From: Candidatus Peregrinibacteria bacterium
Lineage (GTDB): Bacteria; Patescibacteriota; Gracilibacteria; UBA1369; LOWO2-01-FULL-3
Direction of reading: 5' to 3'
Length of the DNA stretch: 64,000 bases
Assembly (NCBI GenBank): GCA_018654255.1
Contig: JABILX010000001.1
Location: 62,001-126,000, forward strand
Shown: positions 43,542 through 52,091 of the stretch, piece by piece
Position numbering within the stretch: the first letter of the stretch is position 1
Layout of the letters: every line of letters begins with the position of its first letter
Program-made: the position numbers and the translations under genes
Notes under the pieces: generated by a model
Databases searched by the model: none
What the model was told of the DNA's origin: nothing
The model's input: only the letters and a program-made list of their open reading frames with translations

Positions 43542-45356
43542 ATGAATTTCAAAAAAACGATTGCTTCAGTAGCAGTAGTTTCTCTCTGTCTACTAAACAT
43601 TGGAATAGCAAGCGCTCTTCCAACAATTCAGTCCGCTCTAGATGAAACCTTCAGTAAAAACCAGGCTCCGGAACAGCTTTCAAACATAACCATCACAGAA
43701 GACGCAGAAGAAAGTTTTATAAAAGAAGGAGTCCTGAAAATTACAATTCCCGACACTTTAGAAATGATTTTCGACACCGAGAGAACAGTTTTAGAATTTA
43801 CCGTATTCGGTACAGCAGTTGATAATGGGAAGGTTCTAGCAGAGCCAGTCCTCACCTTTGAAGACGGAGATAAAACATTGGTTGTACCAATTGAAGAAGA
43901 CTTTGAACCTGGTGAAGTCCTAACAATTACAAAGTGTTATGTAGAGGGGTTTCACTCAACATCAATCAGCTCAGATCATCTAGAATTAACAGTCAATGAT
44001 GACCCAACTATATATGAAGATAGTGCCGATCTTAATATAACAATTAGTACTTACTCTGACAGTCGTGATCCAGACGCACCTAGTAATATTGAAATACAAG
44101 ACACAGAAGGTGGTGTCAAAATGACTTGGACCGATCCCACCGATCTAGATTTATACAGAATAAAGATCCTACGAGGCAAAAATGATGCGCCTGTTGATGG
44201 GACTCCATACGTGGAAGTTCTTCCAGGAGAAGAAGAATACATCGATACAGACGTTGTAGAAGGAGATACGGTCAAATATATGTTCAGGGCCAGCGATGGG
44301 CCTAATACAGGCGACACGACGGTAGAGCACGTATTTGTTGTTGGTTCAACAATTGTAGAAGAGCCAGAAGCTGAACCAGAGGTGGAACCAGTTGTCGAAG
44401 ACACAGACGAAGATCCTGAACCAGTTCTCATAAACGAAGAAGGTTTCTGCACCTTAGAATATCTCCCAGTCTGTAGTGCAAATGGAGTCACGTATCCAAA
44501 CTCATGCGTAGCAGAAAAAAGTGGAGCAACTGTTGAAACAGAAGGAGAATGTGAAACCCCATACTGTGAAGTCACAGACGAACCAGTATGTGGAGTAGAT
44601 GGAATTACCTATCCAAACGGATGTTCTCTGGAAAAGAACGACATAATGAAGGCATACGACGGGGAGTGCGATATAGAGTATTGTCCTGTTGAATACGAAC
44701 CTGTATGTGCTGCTGACGGAGAAACCTATACGAATGAATGTGTGGCCGAGAAAGCAGGAACTGAAATGTCTACGTTTGGAGAATGTTCAGAAACAGAGGA
44801 TGAACCTTTGTTCACTGATACGGAAACCCATTGGGCAAAAGACAAAGTAGAATCAATGGCAGAAAAAGAAATAGTAGAAGGAAACGAGGACGGCTCATTC
44901 AACCCAGACGGAACAATAAACAGAGCAGAAGCAGCAGCAATGCTATATAGATTACTCGGTCTAGGAGAGCCAGAAATGCCAGAAGCAAAACCATTTGATG
45001 ATATTGAGAAAGACCTCTGGTTCTCAGGATATATCTCAGAGCTAAAAACACTAGAATTGGCTTCAGGAAAAACAGAAACGACCTACGTTCCAGGAGAAGA
45101 AATGAACCGAGCAGAATTCCTTCAGATGGCAATGAACGTATACTATTACATGACAGAGACAGAACTAGCGGCAACAGCGATAACATCAGATTTCACAGAC
45201 CTGCCAGAGGACGCATGGTACTCACTAACAATCACAGAAGCATACAAAATGGATTTCGTATCAGGAAAAACAGAGACCACATATGGACCTGAAGATCCAA
45301 TTTCAAGAGCAGAAGCAGCATCAATCCTGTATAACATGTTCTACGAACTAATCTAG
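43542..45356 (+). CDS. Surface protein with three Kazal inhibitor domains and SLH anchors
   Basis: A 604-aa exported protein with a signal peptide (about 1-28). A beta-rich N-terminal region (30-165) is followed by a fibronectin-III-like domain (about 180-270) and a Glu/Pro/Val linker. Three Kazal-type serine-protease-inhibitor domains follow (about 300-420), each with the pattern C-x3-x-PVC-x2-DGxTYxNxC (for example CEVTDEPVCGVDGITYPNGC). Three SLH repeats (about 425-600) anchor the protein to the cell wall. Protease inhibition at the cell surface is the natural inference; it could protect the cell or its S-layer from host or neighbour proteases. It follows the TPR lipoprotein by 25 nt and ends in a terminator. 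Confidence 0.92.
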   Translation: MNFKKTIASVAVVSLCLLNIGIASALPTIQSALDETFSKNQAPEQLSNITITEDAEESFIKEGVLKITIPDTLEMIFDTERTVLEFTVFGTAVDNGKVLAEPVLTFEDGDKTLVVPIEEDFEPGEVLTITKCYVEGFHSTSISSDHLELTVNDDPTIYEDSADLNITISTYSDSRDPDAPSNIEIQDTEGGVKMTWTDPTDLDLYRIKILRGKNDAPVDGTPYVEVLPGEEEYIDTDVVEGDTVKYMFRASDGPNTGDTTVEHVFVVGSTIVEEPEAEPEVEPVVEDTDEDPEPVLINEEGFCTLEYLPVCSANGVTYPNSCVAEKSGATVETEGECETPYCEVTDEPVCGVDGITYPNGCSLEKNDIMKAYDGECDIEYCPVEYEPVCAADGETYTNECVAEKAGTEMSTFGECSETEDEPLFTDTETHWAKDKVESMAEKEIVEGNEDGSFNPDGTINRAEAAAMLYRLLGLGEPEMPEAKPFDDIEKDLWFSGYISELKTLELASGKTETTYVPGEEMNRAEFLQMAMNVYYYMTETELAATAITSDFTDLPEDAWYSLTITEAYKMDFVSGKTETTYGPEDPISRAEAASILYNMFYELI

Positions 45357-45370
45357 AAACACGCAACCCA

Positions 45371-45406
45371 AACAGCCCTGTCGAATTTGACGGGGCTGTT
45401 TTTTGT
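45371..45406 (+). terminator. Terminator after the Kazal/SLH gene
   Basis: AACAGCCCTGTC (45371-45382) pairs with GACGGGGCTGTT (45389-45400, one G.U), then TTTT. The -35 box of the next promoter lies inside the 3' arm. Confidence 0.9.
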
Positions 45407-45416
45407 TTGATAAAAT
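45387..45416 (+). promoter_or_regulatory. Promoter fused to a terminator, leaderless spacing
   Basis: -35 TTGACG (45387-45392), 18-nt spacer, -10 TAAAAT (45411-45416), ending 6 nt before the ATG at 45423. Confidence 0.72.
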
Positions 45417-45422
45417 TCGACC

Positions 45423-46826
45423 ATGGATAAACTAAAACCTTTATCAAAAGGGCAATTAGGCGAACTTGGGTTCGAGGATGTAACAACTTCAGCTCAGAAA
45501 TTTGGTAATGCTTTAAAAAAAGCATGCAGATTAGCCGAAAGAGGTGCGGTTGGAACCATAAGACGAGGAACAAATCTAGCTATAGCAGCAGCAATTGTCA
45601 CTACGGTCCTCACGCAAAGTTGCATAGAACCCAAAGAATTCCATTGGCCGTGGGGAGAGCTCGTAACCCACGCAGATACAGACTCCGCAGGAGAAGACGC
45701 ATCTGACGTACATTCCGCAGGCGGTGATGGCGGTTATGGAGGCGATGGAGGTGGTGATCCCCCAGATGTTGTGGAAGTAATTAGTCCAGACGACACTCAA
45801 GAAGTAATCGATCAACAAGGTATCGATGCAGTTTGGCAAGACCTCCAAGATTTAGTAGATGCAGGAGTTGTAGACATACCAGACATTCAACAAGACCTTA
45901 AAGATGCTTTGGAAGATTTACCATTAGAAACAACAGCTCCAGACATACTCCCAGACGTCCAACCAGAAATCGTTGAAGAAATAGTTGAACCAGACGTCCC
46001 ACCCCCAGATTGCAACGACAATAATCCATGTACAGAAGATGAATTTTTAGAAGACCTCCAAGACTGCGAATACACATACAATTCAAATCCATGCTCGTAC
46101 CTAGACGACCTATGCGCTCTCGAATCAATGTGCCAAGAAGGACTTTGCGTCCCAACCGATTGGATAGATTGTAACGACGGCAACGAGTGTACGAACAATT
46201 TCTGTCACCCTGAAACAGGAGAGTGTGAAGATACAAACAACGAAAACCCATGCGATGACGAAAACCCTTGCACCCTAGATGATCAATGTGCAGAAGGCGT
46301 ATGCGAAGGGGCCGAGAAAAACTGCCAAGAAGAAACAGGAGTTGATAATTCTGCCTGTAATGAATTGGGAGGGTGTTCTCTAACAATGGGTTGCGAGACA
46401 GGCTCTGAAGACCCAACGTATAGGTGGTACATAACTGTAAGTAACGGTAGCGTTGAATCTTGGAAAGCAAAAATTTGTAGTACATGTGATACATGGACGG
46501 GAGGAGAAACTATTCTAGGCGAAGGGGTCCATTCGTATGAATGTAAATGTAGTGATCATCTTTGTGCAATTGCGATTAAGCCAATGCAAGAAAATGTGCA
46601 AATAGAAGTATACGCAGAAAGAATCGATGAGAATGGAGTAGTAAGCCCATATCCATTCATGTATTCAAAAAGCTTCTGCTTAAAAGATCTTGGGATAGGA
46701 AGCATCGAAGGTTTAGAAACTATCATACTCCCATTCATGGATGAAGCCAACGATGTAACCATAGCTACATCAGTAGGTCCAGAAAACACATGTATGTCAT
46801 TTTTGTCTCCAACGTACGAAGATTAA
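45423..46826 (+). CDS. Cys-rich surface lipoprotein-like protein with CNDGNxCT motifs
   Basis: A 467-aa protein. A 50-residue basic, cytoplasmic-looking N-terminus leads to a hydrophobic segment (about 51-63) ending LTQSC with Cys67, a lipobox-like site. The exported part starts with a Gly/Asp linker, then a Pro/Asp/Val segment, then disulfide-rich motifs CNDNNPCTEDEF, CNDGNECTNNFC and CDDENPCTLDDQC. These follow the C(D/N)DGNxCTxDxC consensus well known from myxobacterial and other deltaproteobacterial surface proteins. The C-terminal 140 residues are a beta-rich, Cys-containing domain of unknown type. The first ATG is supported by the promoter position. Ancestry by transfer from a predatory deltaproteobacterium is an inference from motif style. 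Confidence 0.75.
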   Translation: MDKLKPLSKGQLGELGFEDVTTSAQKFGNALKKACRLAERGAVGTIRRGTNLAIAAAIVTTVLTQSCIEPKEFHWPWGELVTHADTDSAGEDASDVHSAGGDGGYGGDGGGDPPDVVEVISPDDTQEVIDQQGIDAVWQDLQDLVDAGVVDIPDIQQDLKDALEDLPLETTAPDILPDVQPEIVEEIVEPDVPPPDCNDNNPCTEDEFLEDLQDCEYTYNSNPCSYLDDLCALESMCQEGLCVPTDWIDCNDGNECTNNFCHPETGECEDTNNENPCDDENPCTLDDQCAEGVCEGAEKNCQEETGVDNSACNELGGCSLTMGCETGSEDPTYRWYITVSNGSVESWKAKICSTCDTWTGGETILGEGVHSYECKCSDHLCAIAIKPMQENVQIEVYAERIDENGVVSPYPFMYSKSFCLKDLGIGSIEGLETIILPFMDEANDVTIATSVGPENTCMSFLSPTYED

Positions 46827-46833
46827 TTCCATT

Positions 46834-46861
46834 TTGCCCCACCTCCCATCCCTGCTATAAT
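46834..46861 (+). promoter_or_regulatory. Promoter of the 1025-aa surface protein gene
   Basis: -35 TTGCCC (46834-46839), 16-nt spacer, extended -10 TGC-TATAAT (hexamer 46856-46861). The leader is about 62 nt, pyrimidine-rich near the start codon (cctctctccc) and without Shine-Dalgarno. Confidence 0.7.
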
Positions 46862-46929
46862 CTACAGCAAGGCGGTTTTCCTCCTGATTTCATACCGTCA
46901 AGGTCACACCCCTCTTAAACCTCTCTCCC

Positions 46930-49900
46930 ATGAAACTTACTTTAAAAATACGAAAACTCGCATCATACTTAGTGATTGCAGGCATCTTAGCGCTACTCGC
47001 GCCTAACGCATACGCTCTAGAGTACGGCCCACGAATCGAAATCACAGGATCAGCCACATCAGAAACAACAGAAATAAACGGAGTCGTTAACTCAGGAACA
47101 ATCCATTTTACAGACTTTATTCCATTATTACCCAACCAACAAGCCCACCTTCTTCCAGTCACCGACGCAGGTGTTTTCAAACACTACGAAATGCGAGGTT
47201 GGGCCTGGTCAGACAATTTGGGTTGGATAAGTTTCTATTGTGATGGAAAGATCGGCGCTCCAGGTTCAAACGAAGGAGCAGCCTGCGGAGAATATTCATA
47301 TTCAGTAAGATTTGATGCAAACAGAAACATAATGTCAGGAACAGATGACATCGGAGATGGACAATTTGCATACAACAGCTGGGCCTGGAATTCAGCAATG
47401 GGCTGGATGAGCTTTACAAGTGCAAACCACATTCCACCACCAGTATCACCAAACTACGGAGTTAACATCGACTTAGTAGGAGGGTTCCATGGCTACGCAT
47501 GGTCTCCAACATTAGGATATATCGATTTTGAAGGTCCAATAGCCGAATTCACAGACATCCCTCCCCCAGAAGATTGTGATATCACCCCAGGAGTCTGCGT
47601 CAAAATCAAATCAGTTATCCCAGGAAACGAAGTCATAGCCGACGGCGTCGACTACCACGAAGTCTACGTCTACATAAAAGACAAAAACCTAAACCCAATT
47701 GAAAAACCACAAATAGTGAGTGGCGACTACCGCGTCAGTTTCTACATGGAGTGGGAAGACACATTGAAAAGTTTGCAAGCACCGGTCTTAAACACAGACA
47801 ACAATAAATTCGAATACACCAAAGCCGGAAATGCCCTCAAAAATACAAGCACACCATTCTGGAATGATACACCAATTGATACACCAATTCGTGGCGGAGT
47901 CCTCAGTAAACCTGTAGTGATGTTCTCGCCAGGTTTATTACCATTGCCAGTCGAAGTTGGTATCGGAGAAGATGACAAACAAGATATCTCGTCAGATGAA
48001 TTTTCTTGGATTCCAGTAGGATACACCGCAACAACAGACGTAGACGTAGATGACGAACAGCTAGAACCACAAATGGTCTTCCTGATCAAATCAGTCGCAC
48101 CATCAAGCGATATGAACTACTCTCTCACAACTGAAGACGCAAAAGCATACAACGAAGACTTTAGCACCCTGCCAGACAACGTATTCAATGCTGTTGAGGG
48201 ACTTCTCGAGGCAGATAATCTCGAACCAAACAAACTGGCTTTCAAGTCAGTCACATGGCAAATTGAACAACAAACATCCCCAGGAGTGTACGAAGTCTAT
48301 CCAGACGACCCTGCTAATGGGAATGTACTAAAGTATGACGCCGTAGACAGCAATGGCAATCCAATAAACCTCCCTTTCAAACCCGCTCTCTTCGTCTCAA
48401 ACCTAACCGGCCCAGGCCCAGTAGACGATAACAAATACGCAGACCAACTCGTCCTCTACAGAAACACTCCTATGGAGGTGGAATTGGGGGTTGGGGAGGG
48501 GAAGACCTATGCAGGAGATGTTCCAATAAATGAGACGGAAACAAAAGTGAATCTATTTCTAGTAGACAATAATGATAGCGAGTTTGAAACTCATTATTCA
48601 TCTGATTTTATTAATCACATAGACGTACTGATGCTAACACAAGAAACAGAGTATCTTGATCCAGAAAAGACCATAATTAGCTATAACAATTCTTATCTAA
48701 ATATCCAAGATGAAGAACTGATAGGATTGGCAGCTACAATACAAGAAAATGAAGAAAATCTCCCCGACTACTTTGAACAGAGCGCAGGCCTATACACTAC
48801 CATTGAATATTTGCCACTTGGAGGGGATGTGGGATTAAACTTCAGTAATCGCGTCTCCTACTTCTCAAACCACCTTCCTCGTGTCATGGGCTCAGGAGTA
48901 TTCAACCCAGGTGTAGAAATCCAAGGAATAAACTACTCTCAAGGCTCAGACGTAGAATCAGTACAAGAAGGAGTAAACATTTCTTCAATAGGAGACATAA
49001 ACATAAACATAGTCAGAGACTACATATACAAAAGGGTAAAACAACTCACAACAAACGAAGCTCTTCCAAACAGAGAACAAACAGAAACAGTTACAAGTAT
49101 AGATGCCTTGAAAACCAGATGCGGCAGCCCTACTCAATTTCCAAGTTGCCATAGATTTGAAATGACAAACAACGACGAAGAAATATATTATTTTAGAACA
49201 GGCGATTTAGTCTTAAAGGACTGGAACGGAACAGATAACGTCACAATAATTGTCGAAAACGGCAATATTCACATAGAAGGAGACCTAGAAAGCAGCACAG
49301 GCAAAAAGCTGGCATTAGTCGCACTCAGAGACAAAAGTGCAGGGGATGTTCCCGCAAAAATTACAAAAGTTGGAAACATATATGTTGGCAAAAACACAAA
49401 AAGAATATTTGCTTTCATTTATGGAGATGGAACCTTGTTCCCATCAAATGATTTTACAGGCTCAGCTCAATACAACGATTATGGAGAACCAGACCCTCTA
49501 AGTCTTAATTATTTCGATTTTGACAAGCAGCTTCTCATCGTCGGAGGACTCTCAACAAGAAACTGTATTGGATGCGTAGATTTCGCAGAAAGCTACTACT
49601 ATACACCATTTAGACAGCTCGCAATTAATGACGCAGCAAGCGAACCAATAGCACGCCTGTACGACCTCAATTATTTCAGATCATTCTCTCTAGGCATAGC
49701 AACGGTAGACGGGGCTCCGGTAGATCTCCAATGCGGAATCCCAACAAGCACCGCAGACTTTGAAACTCAATGCCCAGATTCAACAATCGATCCGTTAAAT
49801 ACATTCTCTGAAGAAGGGGATTTGGCAGCGCTAAATAAAGATGATTATGCATTTGATATAAAGGACGGAGAAGAACTGATCATAGAAGGACTAGAAGAAG

Positions 49901-50007
49901 GAAGCACCATAATAAAAACCGATAAGAAAAACCCACTTTACATAATCTACTCGCCAGTAAATCCAAAGTCTTTCATATTCGGAGAGGACAAGGACTTGAC
50001 ATTCTAG
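46930..50007 (+). CDS. Large secreted protein with Trp-rich GWAW repeats
   Basis: A 1025-aa exported protein with a signal peptide (about 1-32, ending PNAYALEYG). Residues about 90-200 hold three related Trp-rich motifs (GWAWSDNLGWISF, SWAWNSAMGWMSF, GYAWSPTLGYIDF) that look like a small beta-repeat unit. The rest is beta-rich, with an Ig-like module near 225-310 and a C-terminal region (about 690-1020) containing VTIIVENGNIHIEGDL and KVGNIYVGKNTKRIFAFIYG, which resembles the beta-helical part of autotransporter or pilus-tip-like proteins. No catalytic motif seen. It is co-oriented with the two myxobacterial-type genes on either side and has its own promoter. Confidence 0.72.
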   Translation: MKLTLKIRKLASYLVIAGILALLAPNAYALEYGPRIEITGSATSETTEINGVVNSGTIHFTDFIPLLPNQQAHLLPVTDAGVFKHYEMRGWAWSDNLGWISFYCDGKIGAPGSNEGAACGEYSYSVRFDANRNIMSGTDDIGDGQFAYNSWAWNSAMGWMSFTSANHIPPPVSPNYGVNIDLVGGFHGYAWSPTLGYIDFEGPIAEFTDIPPPEDCDITPGVCVKIKSVIPGNEVIADGVDYHEVYVYIKDKNLNPIEKPQIVSGDYRVSFYMEWEDTLKSLQAPVLNTDNNKFEYTKAGNALKNTSTPFWNDTPIDTPIRGGVLSKPVVMFSPGLLPLPVEVGIGEDDKQDISSDEFSWIPVGYTATTDVDVDDEQLEPQMVFLIKSVAPSSDMNYSLTTEDAKAYNEDFSTLPDNVFNAVEGLLEADNLEPNKLAFKSVTWQIEQQTSPGVYEVYPDDPANGNVLKYDAVDSNGNPINLPFKPALFVSNLTGPGPVDDNKYADQLVLYRNTPMEVELGVGEGKTYAGDVPINETETKVNLFLVDNNDSEFETHYSSDFINHIDVLMLTQETEYLDPEKTIISYNNSYLNIQDEELIGLAATIQENEENLPDYFEQSAGLYTTIEYLPLGGDVGLNFSNRVSYFSNHLPRVMGSGVFNPGVEIQGINYSQGSDVESVQEGVNISSIGDININIVRDYIYKRVKQLTTNEALPNREQTETVTSIDALKTRCGSPTQFPSCHRFEMTNNDEEIYYFRTGDLVLKDWNGTDNVTIIVENGNIHIEGDLESSTGKKLALVALRDKSAGDVPAKITKVGNIYVGKNTKRIFAFIYGDGTLFPSNDFTGSAQYNDYGEPDPLSLNYFDFDKQLLIVGGLSTRNCIGCVDFAESYYYTPFRQLAINDAASEPIARLYDLNYFRSFSLGIATVDGAPVDLQCGIPTSTADFETQCPDSTIDPLNTFSEEGDLAALNKDDYAFDIKDGEELIIEGLEEGSTIIKTDKKNPLYIIYSPVNPKSFIFGEDKDLTF

Positions 50008-50023
50008 AGAAAAAAGGTGTAAA
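49996..50023 (+). promoter_or_regulatory. Promoter of the Asp/Pro-rich surface protein gene
   Basis: -35 TTGACA (49996-50001, perfect, overlapping the end of the upstream gene), 16-nt spacer, -10 TGTAAA (50018-50023). The leader is about 19 nt. Confidence 0.65.
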
Positions 50024-50047
50024 GTAAGATCCTTTTTATTCTCACAA

Positions 50048-52021
50048 ATGGCCCCAGAACTAGCACCAGATATAGAAGTAGTAGAAATAAAATCCCCAGA
50101 TTCACCTGAGGAAGTTGTTGCTGCAACACGCAGTAGAACAGGCCAAGCATTGATTGGGATTGTGAAAATATTAGGTGTAGGGGCAGGAGCAGTAGTCTTG
50201 GCGTTTGTATTGCAAGGATGCGTAGACGGAAAGGAACTAGAGCAGCAAAGGCAAGCTATTTATGAACAAACAAATTCAGCACTATGTACAATAGTAGCAT
50301 CAGGACCAAATCCACCAAGCGGAGAAATAGATGATATTGATAGTGACCAAGCCCAACCAATAATTAAAGGGCCATTAGATATGGCACACGTACCAACAGA
50401 TGAAAAGAAAATAATATGGAAACAATATGTTTTTGAAAAAGAAGCTGATTATCAGATGGGACAAGGACCACACATATCAATCTATATTCATCACCAAGAC
50501 ACCGAAAAGGAAAAAATTGGACAGCTTCAGTCCATAATAGGTATGAGTTACGTTACGCCTGACGGATACGTGCAAAATGGCTCAAAAGTATACCAACTAC
50601 AAGAAATAGGTGGAACAGTGGAAGATGTTGAAATTGGGGAATTAGACAAAGTAGGTCCATCAACTCACAAAGAGGGGATTTTAATAATTAAATATATTGA
50701 AAACAGCACAATAAGAAAATTAGCTGCAATAAATCCAGCAAATCCAGGCCAGACATTAAAAGACATAATAATTCCTTCGAATGAATCATTGTCTGGTGAA
50801 TCAGGATTACATTATTCAGATGGGATATTTGCAATCACAGTAGAAAACAAAGTACTAGTATACAAAGACCTTCCGTCAGGAGTTGATTGGATGGATAACG
50901 CAGGGGATTACTTGGCACACCAAGTAGAAATTGACTTTGCTGTTCAAGGAATAAAAGTAATAAATGGATACACGTTCGTATTAAATTCATCTCAGATAGG
51001 AGTGATCTCTCCAGCAGGCCAACTTCATACAATCCACACGGATGATATAAATGGCTCAACATTTCAAAGTTTTGAAAGGATTGGAGGCCGCCTCCACGTT
51101 GTGGCATCGCCATCATTCTCAATAGCTCCATGGCCAAACCCATTTAATCCAACATTCCCATACTTAATTACAGAGGATCCAGGTAGTAATTCAAGTAACT
51201 ATTCGCACTGTGCAGCGACAACTCCAGAGTATCTCAGCGCAATGTTCCCACCCATCAACCCAGACACAATAGAAGACGACGCATATGTATACGATGACGT
51301 ATACGACGCACTAGAAGAAATCGGAGTCGACACAGAAATTTACCCAGACATAGACCCAGCCGACGTTCTACCAGACACGCCAATCGAAGACATACCAATC
51401 GAAGACGTCCAACCAGACACACCAATCGAAGACGTCCAGCCAGACCTCCCACCACCAGATGTCCAACCAGATACACCAGCAGACATACCAATCGAAGACG
51501 TCCAACCAGATCTCCCACCACCAGACGTCCAACCAGACACACCAGCAGATATACCAATCGACACATCATTCGACATCGAAGACACAGACACACCAGCAGA
51601 CCTTATCCAAGAAACATTCGACACACTCGACCTCTTGGCTGACACTCAATTCGACGTACCAACCGACGCACCACAAACCCCTGACACCCAATTCGACGAA
51701 TTCACCCCAGACAACAAGACCCCAGAAACAATCCAACCAGAAACCACAAACCCAGACGTCCCAGCTGACGCACCAAACCCAGACACCCCAAAAACCGACA
51801 ACAAACCCGACCCTCAAGACAACGACGAAGGCGACGCATACATTGAAGAAGAAACAGACCCTCCAAAAGGCGGAGGCAACGGTTGCTCAACTTCAGATGA
51901 TCCAGGAAGTCCACTCGGACCAATCCTAGTAGTAACTGGAATGACGGCAGGCGCAGTAGCCTTTAGAAGAAAAGAAGATGACCCAATCCCAGCTCCAGCC
52001 AAAAAGGCCAAAGCCGCGTAG
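50048..52021 (+). CDS. Asp/Pro-repeat surface protein with MYXO-CTERM-like tail
   Basis: A 657-aa protein. A 35-residue N-terminus precedes a hydrophobic helix (about 36-55) ending VLQGC with Cys58, lipobox-like. Residues 70-420 are a beta-rich, possibly propeller-like domain. Residues about 443-560 are a tandem Asp/Pro/Ile/Val repeat (IEDVQPDTP, DLPPPDVQPDTPAD) and a further Thr/Pro/Asp tract. The C-terminus is tripartite: GGNGCS with Cys613, a hydrophobic helix (LGPILVVTGMTAGAVAF) and RRK. This is the layout of MYXO-CTERM/Cys-dependent C-terminal sorting tails. A Cys near both ends, each next to a membrane helix, is unusual. Homology to myxobacterial proteins is suggested by style only. Confidence 0.72.
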   Translation: MAPELAPDIEVVEIKSPDSPEEVVAATRSRTGQALIGIVKILGVGAGAVVLAFVLQGCVDGKELEQQRQAIYEQTNSALCTIVASGPNPPSGEIDDIDSDQAQPIIKGPLDMAHVPTDEKKIIWKQYVFEKEADYQMGQGPHISIYIHHQDTEKEKIGQLQSIIGMSYVTPDGYVQNGSKVYQLQEIGGTVEDVEIGELDKVGPSTHKEGILIIKYIENSTIRKLAAINPANPGQTLKDIIIPSNESLSGESGLHYSDGIFAITVENKVLVYKDLPSGVDWMDNAGDYLAHQVEIDFAVQGIKVINGYTFVLNSSQIGVISPAGQLHTIHTDDINGSTFQSFERIGGRLHVVASPSFSIAPWPNPFNPTFPYLITEDPGSNSSNYSHCAATTPEYLSAMFPPINPDTIEDDAYVYDDVYDALEEIGVDTEIYPDIDPADVLPDTPIEDIPIEDVQPDTPIEDVQPDLPPPDVQPDTPADIPIEDVQPDLPPPDVQPDTPADIPIDTSFDIEDTDTPADLIQETFDTLDLLADTQFDVPTDAPQTPDTQFDEFTPDNKTPETIQPETTNPDVPADAPNPDTPKTDNKPDPQDNDEGDAYIEEETDPPKGGGNGCSTSDDPGSPLGPILVVTGMTAGAVAFRRKEDDPIPAPAKKAKAA

Positions 52022-52049
52022 AAAAACCGCCGCACCGCCAATCCGAGCC

Positions 52050-52091
52050 CTCCCGAACTTGGCTACCCCTTTTACTCAAGTCCGAACTCAA
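52050..52091. repeat. Dispersed 42-nt repeat, full copy
   Basis: ACTTG (52057-52061) pairs with CAAGT across CCCCTTTTACT. Compared with the copy at 35568 the stem has G-C where that copy has A-T. It covers the stop of the PilX-like gene and the sequence just after it. Confidence 0.72.
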
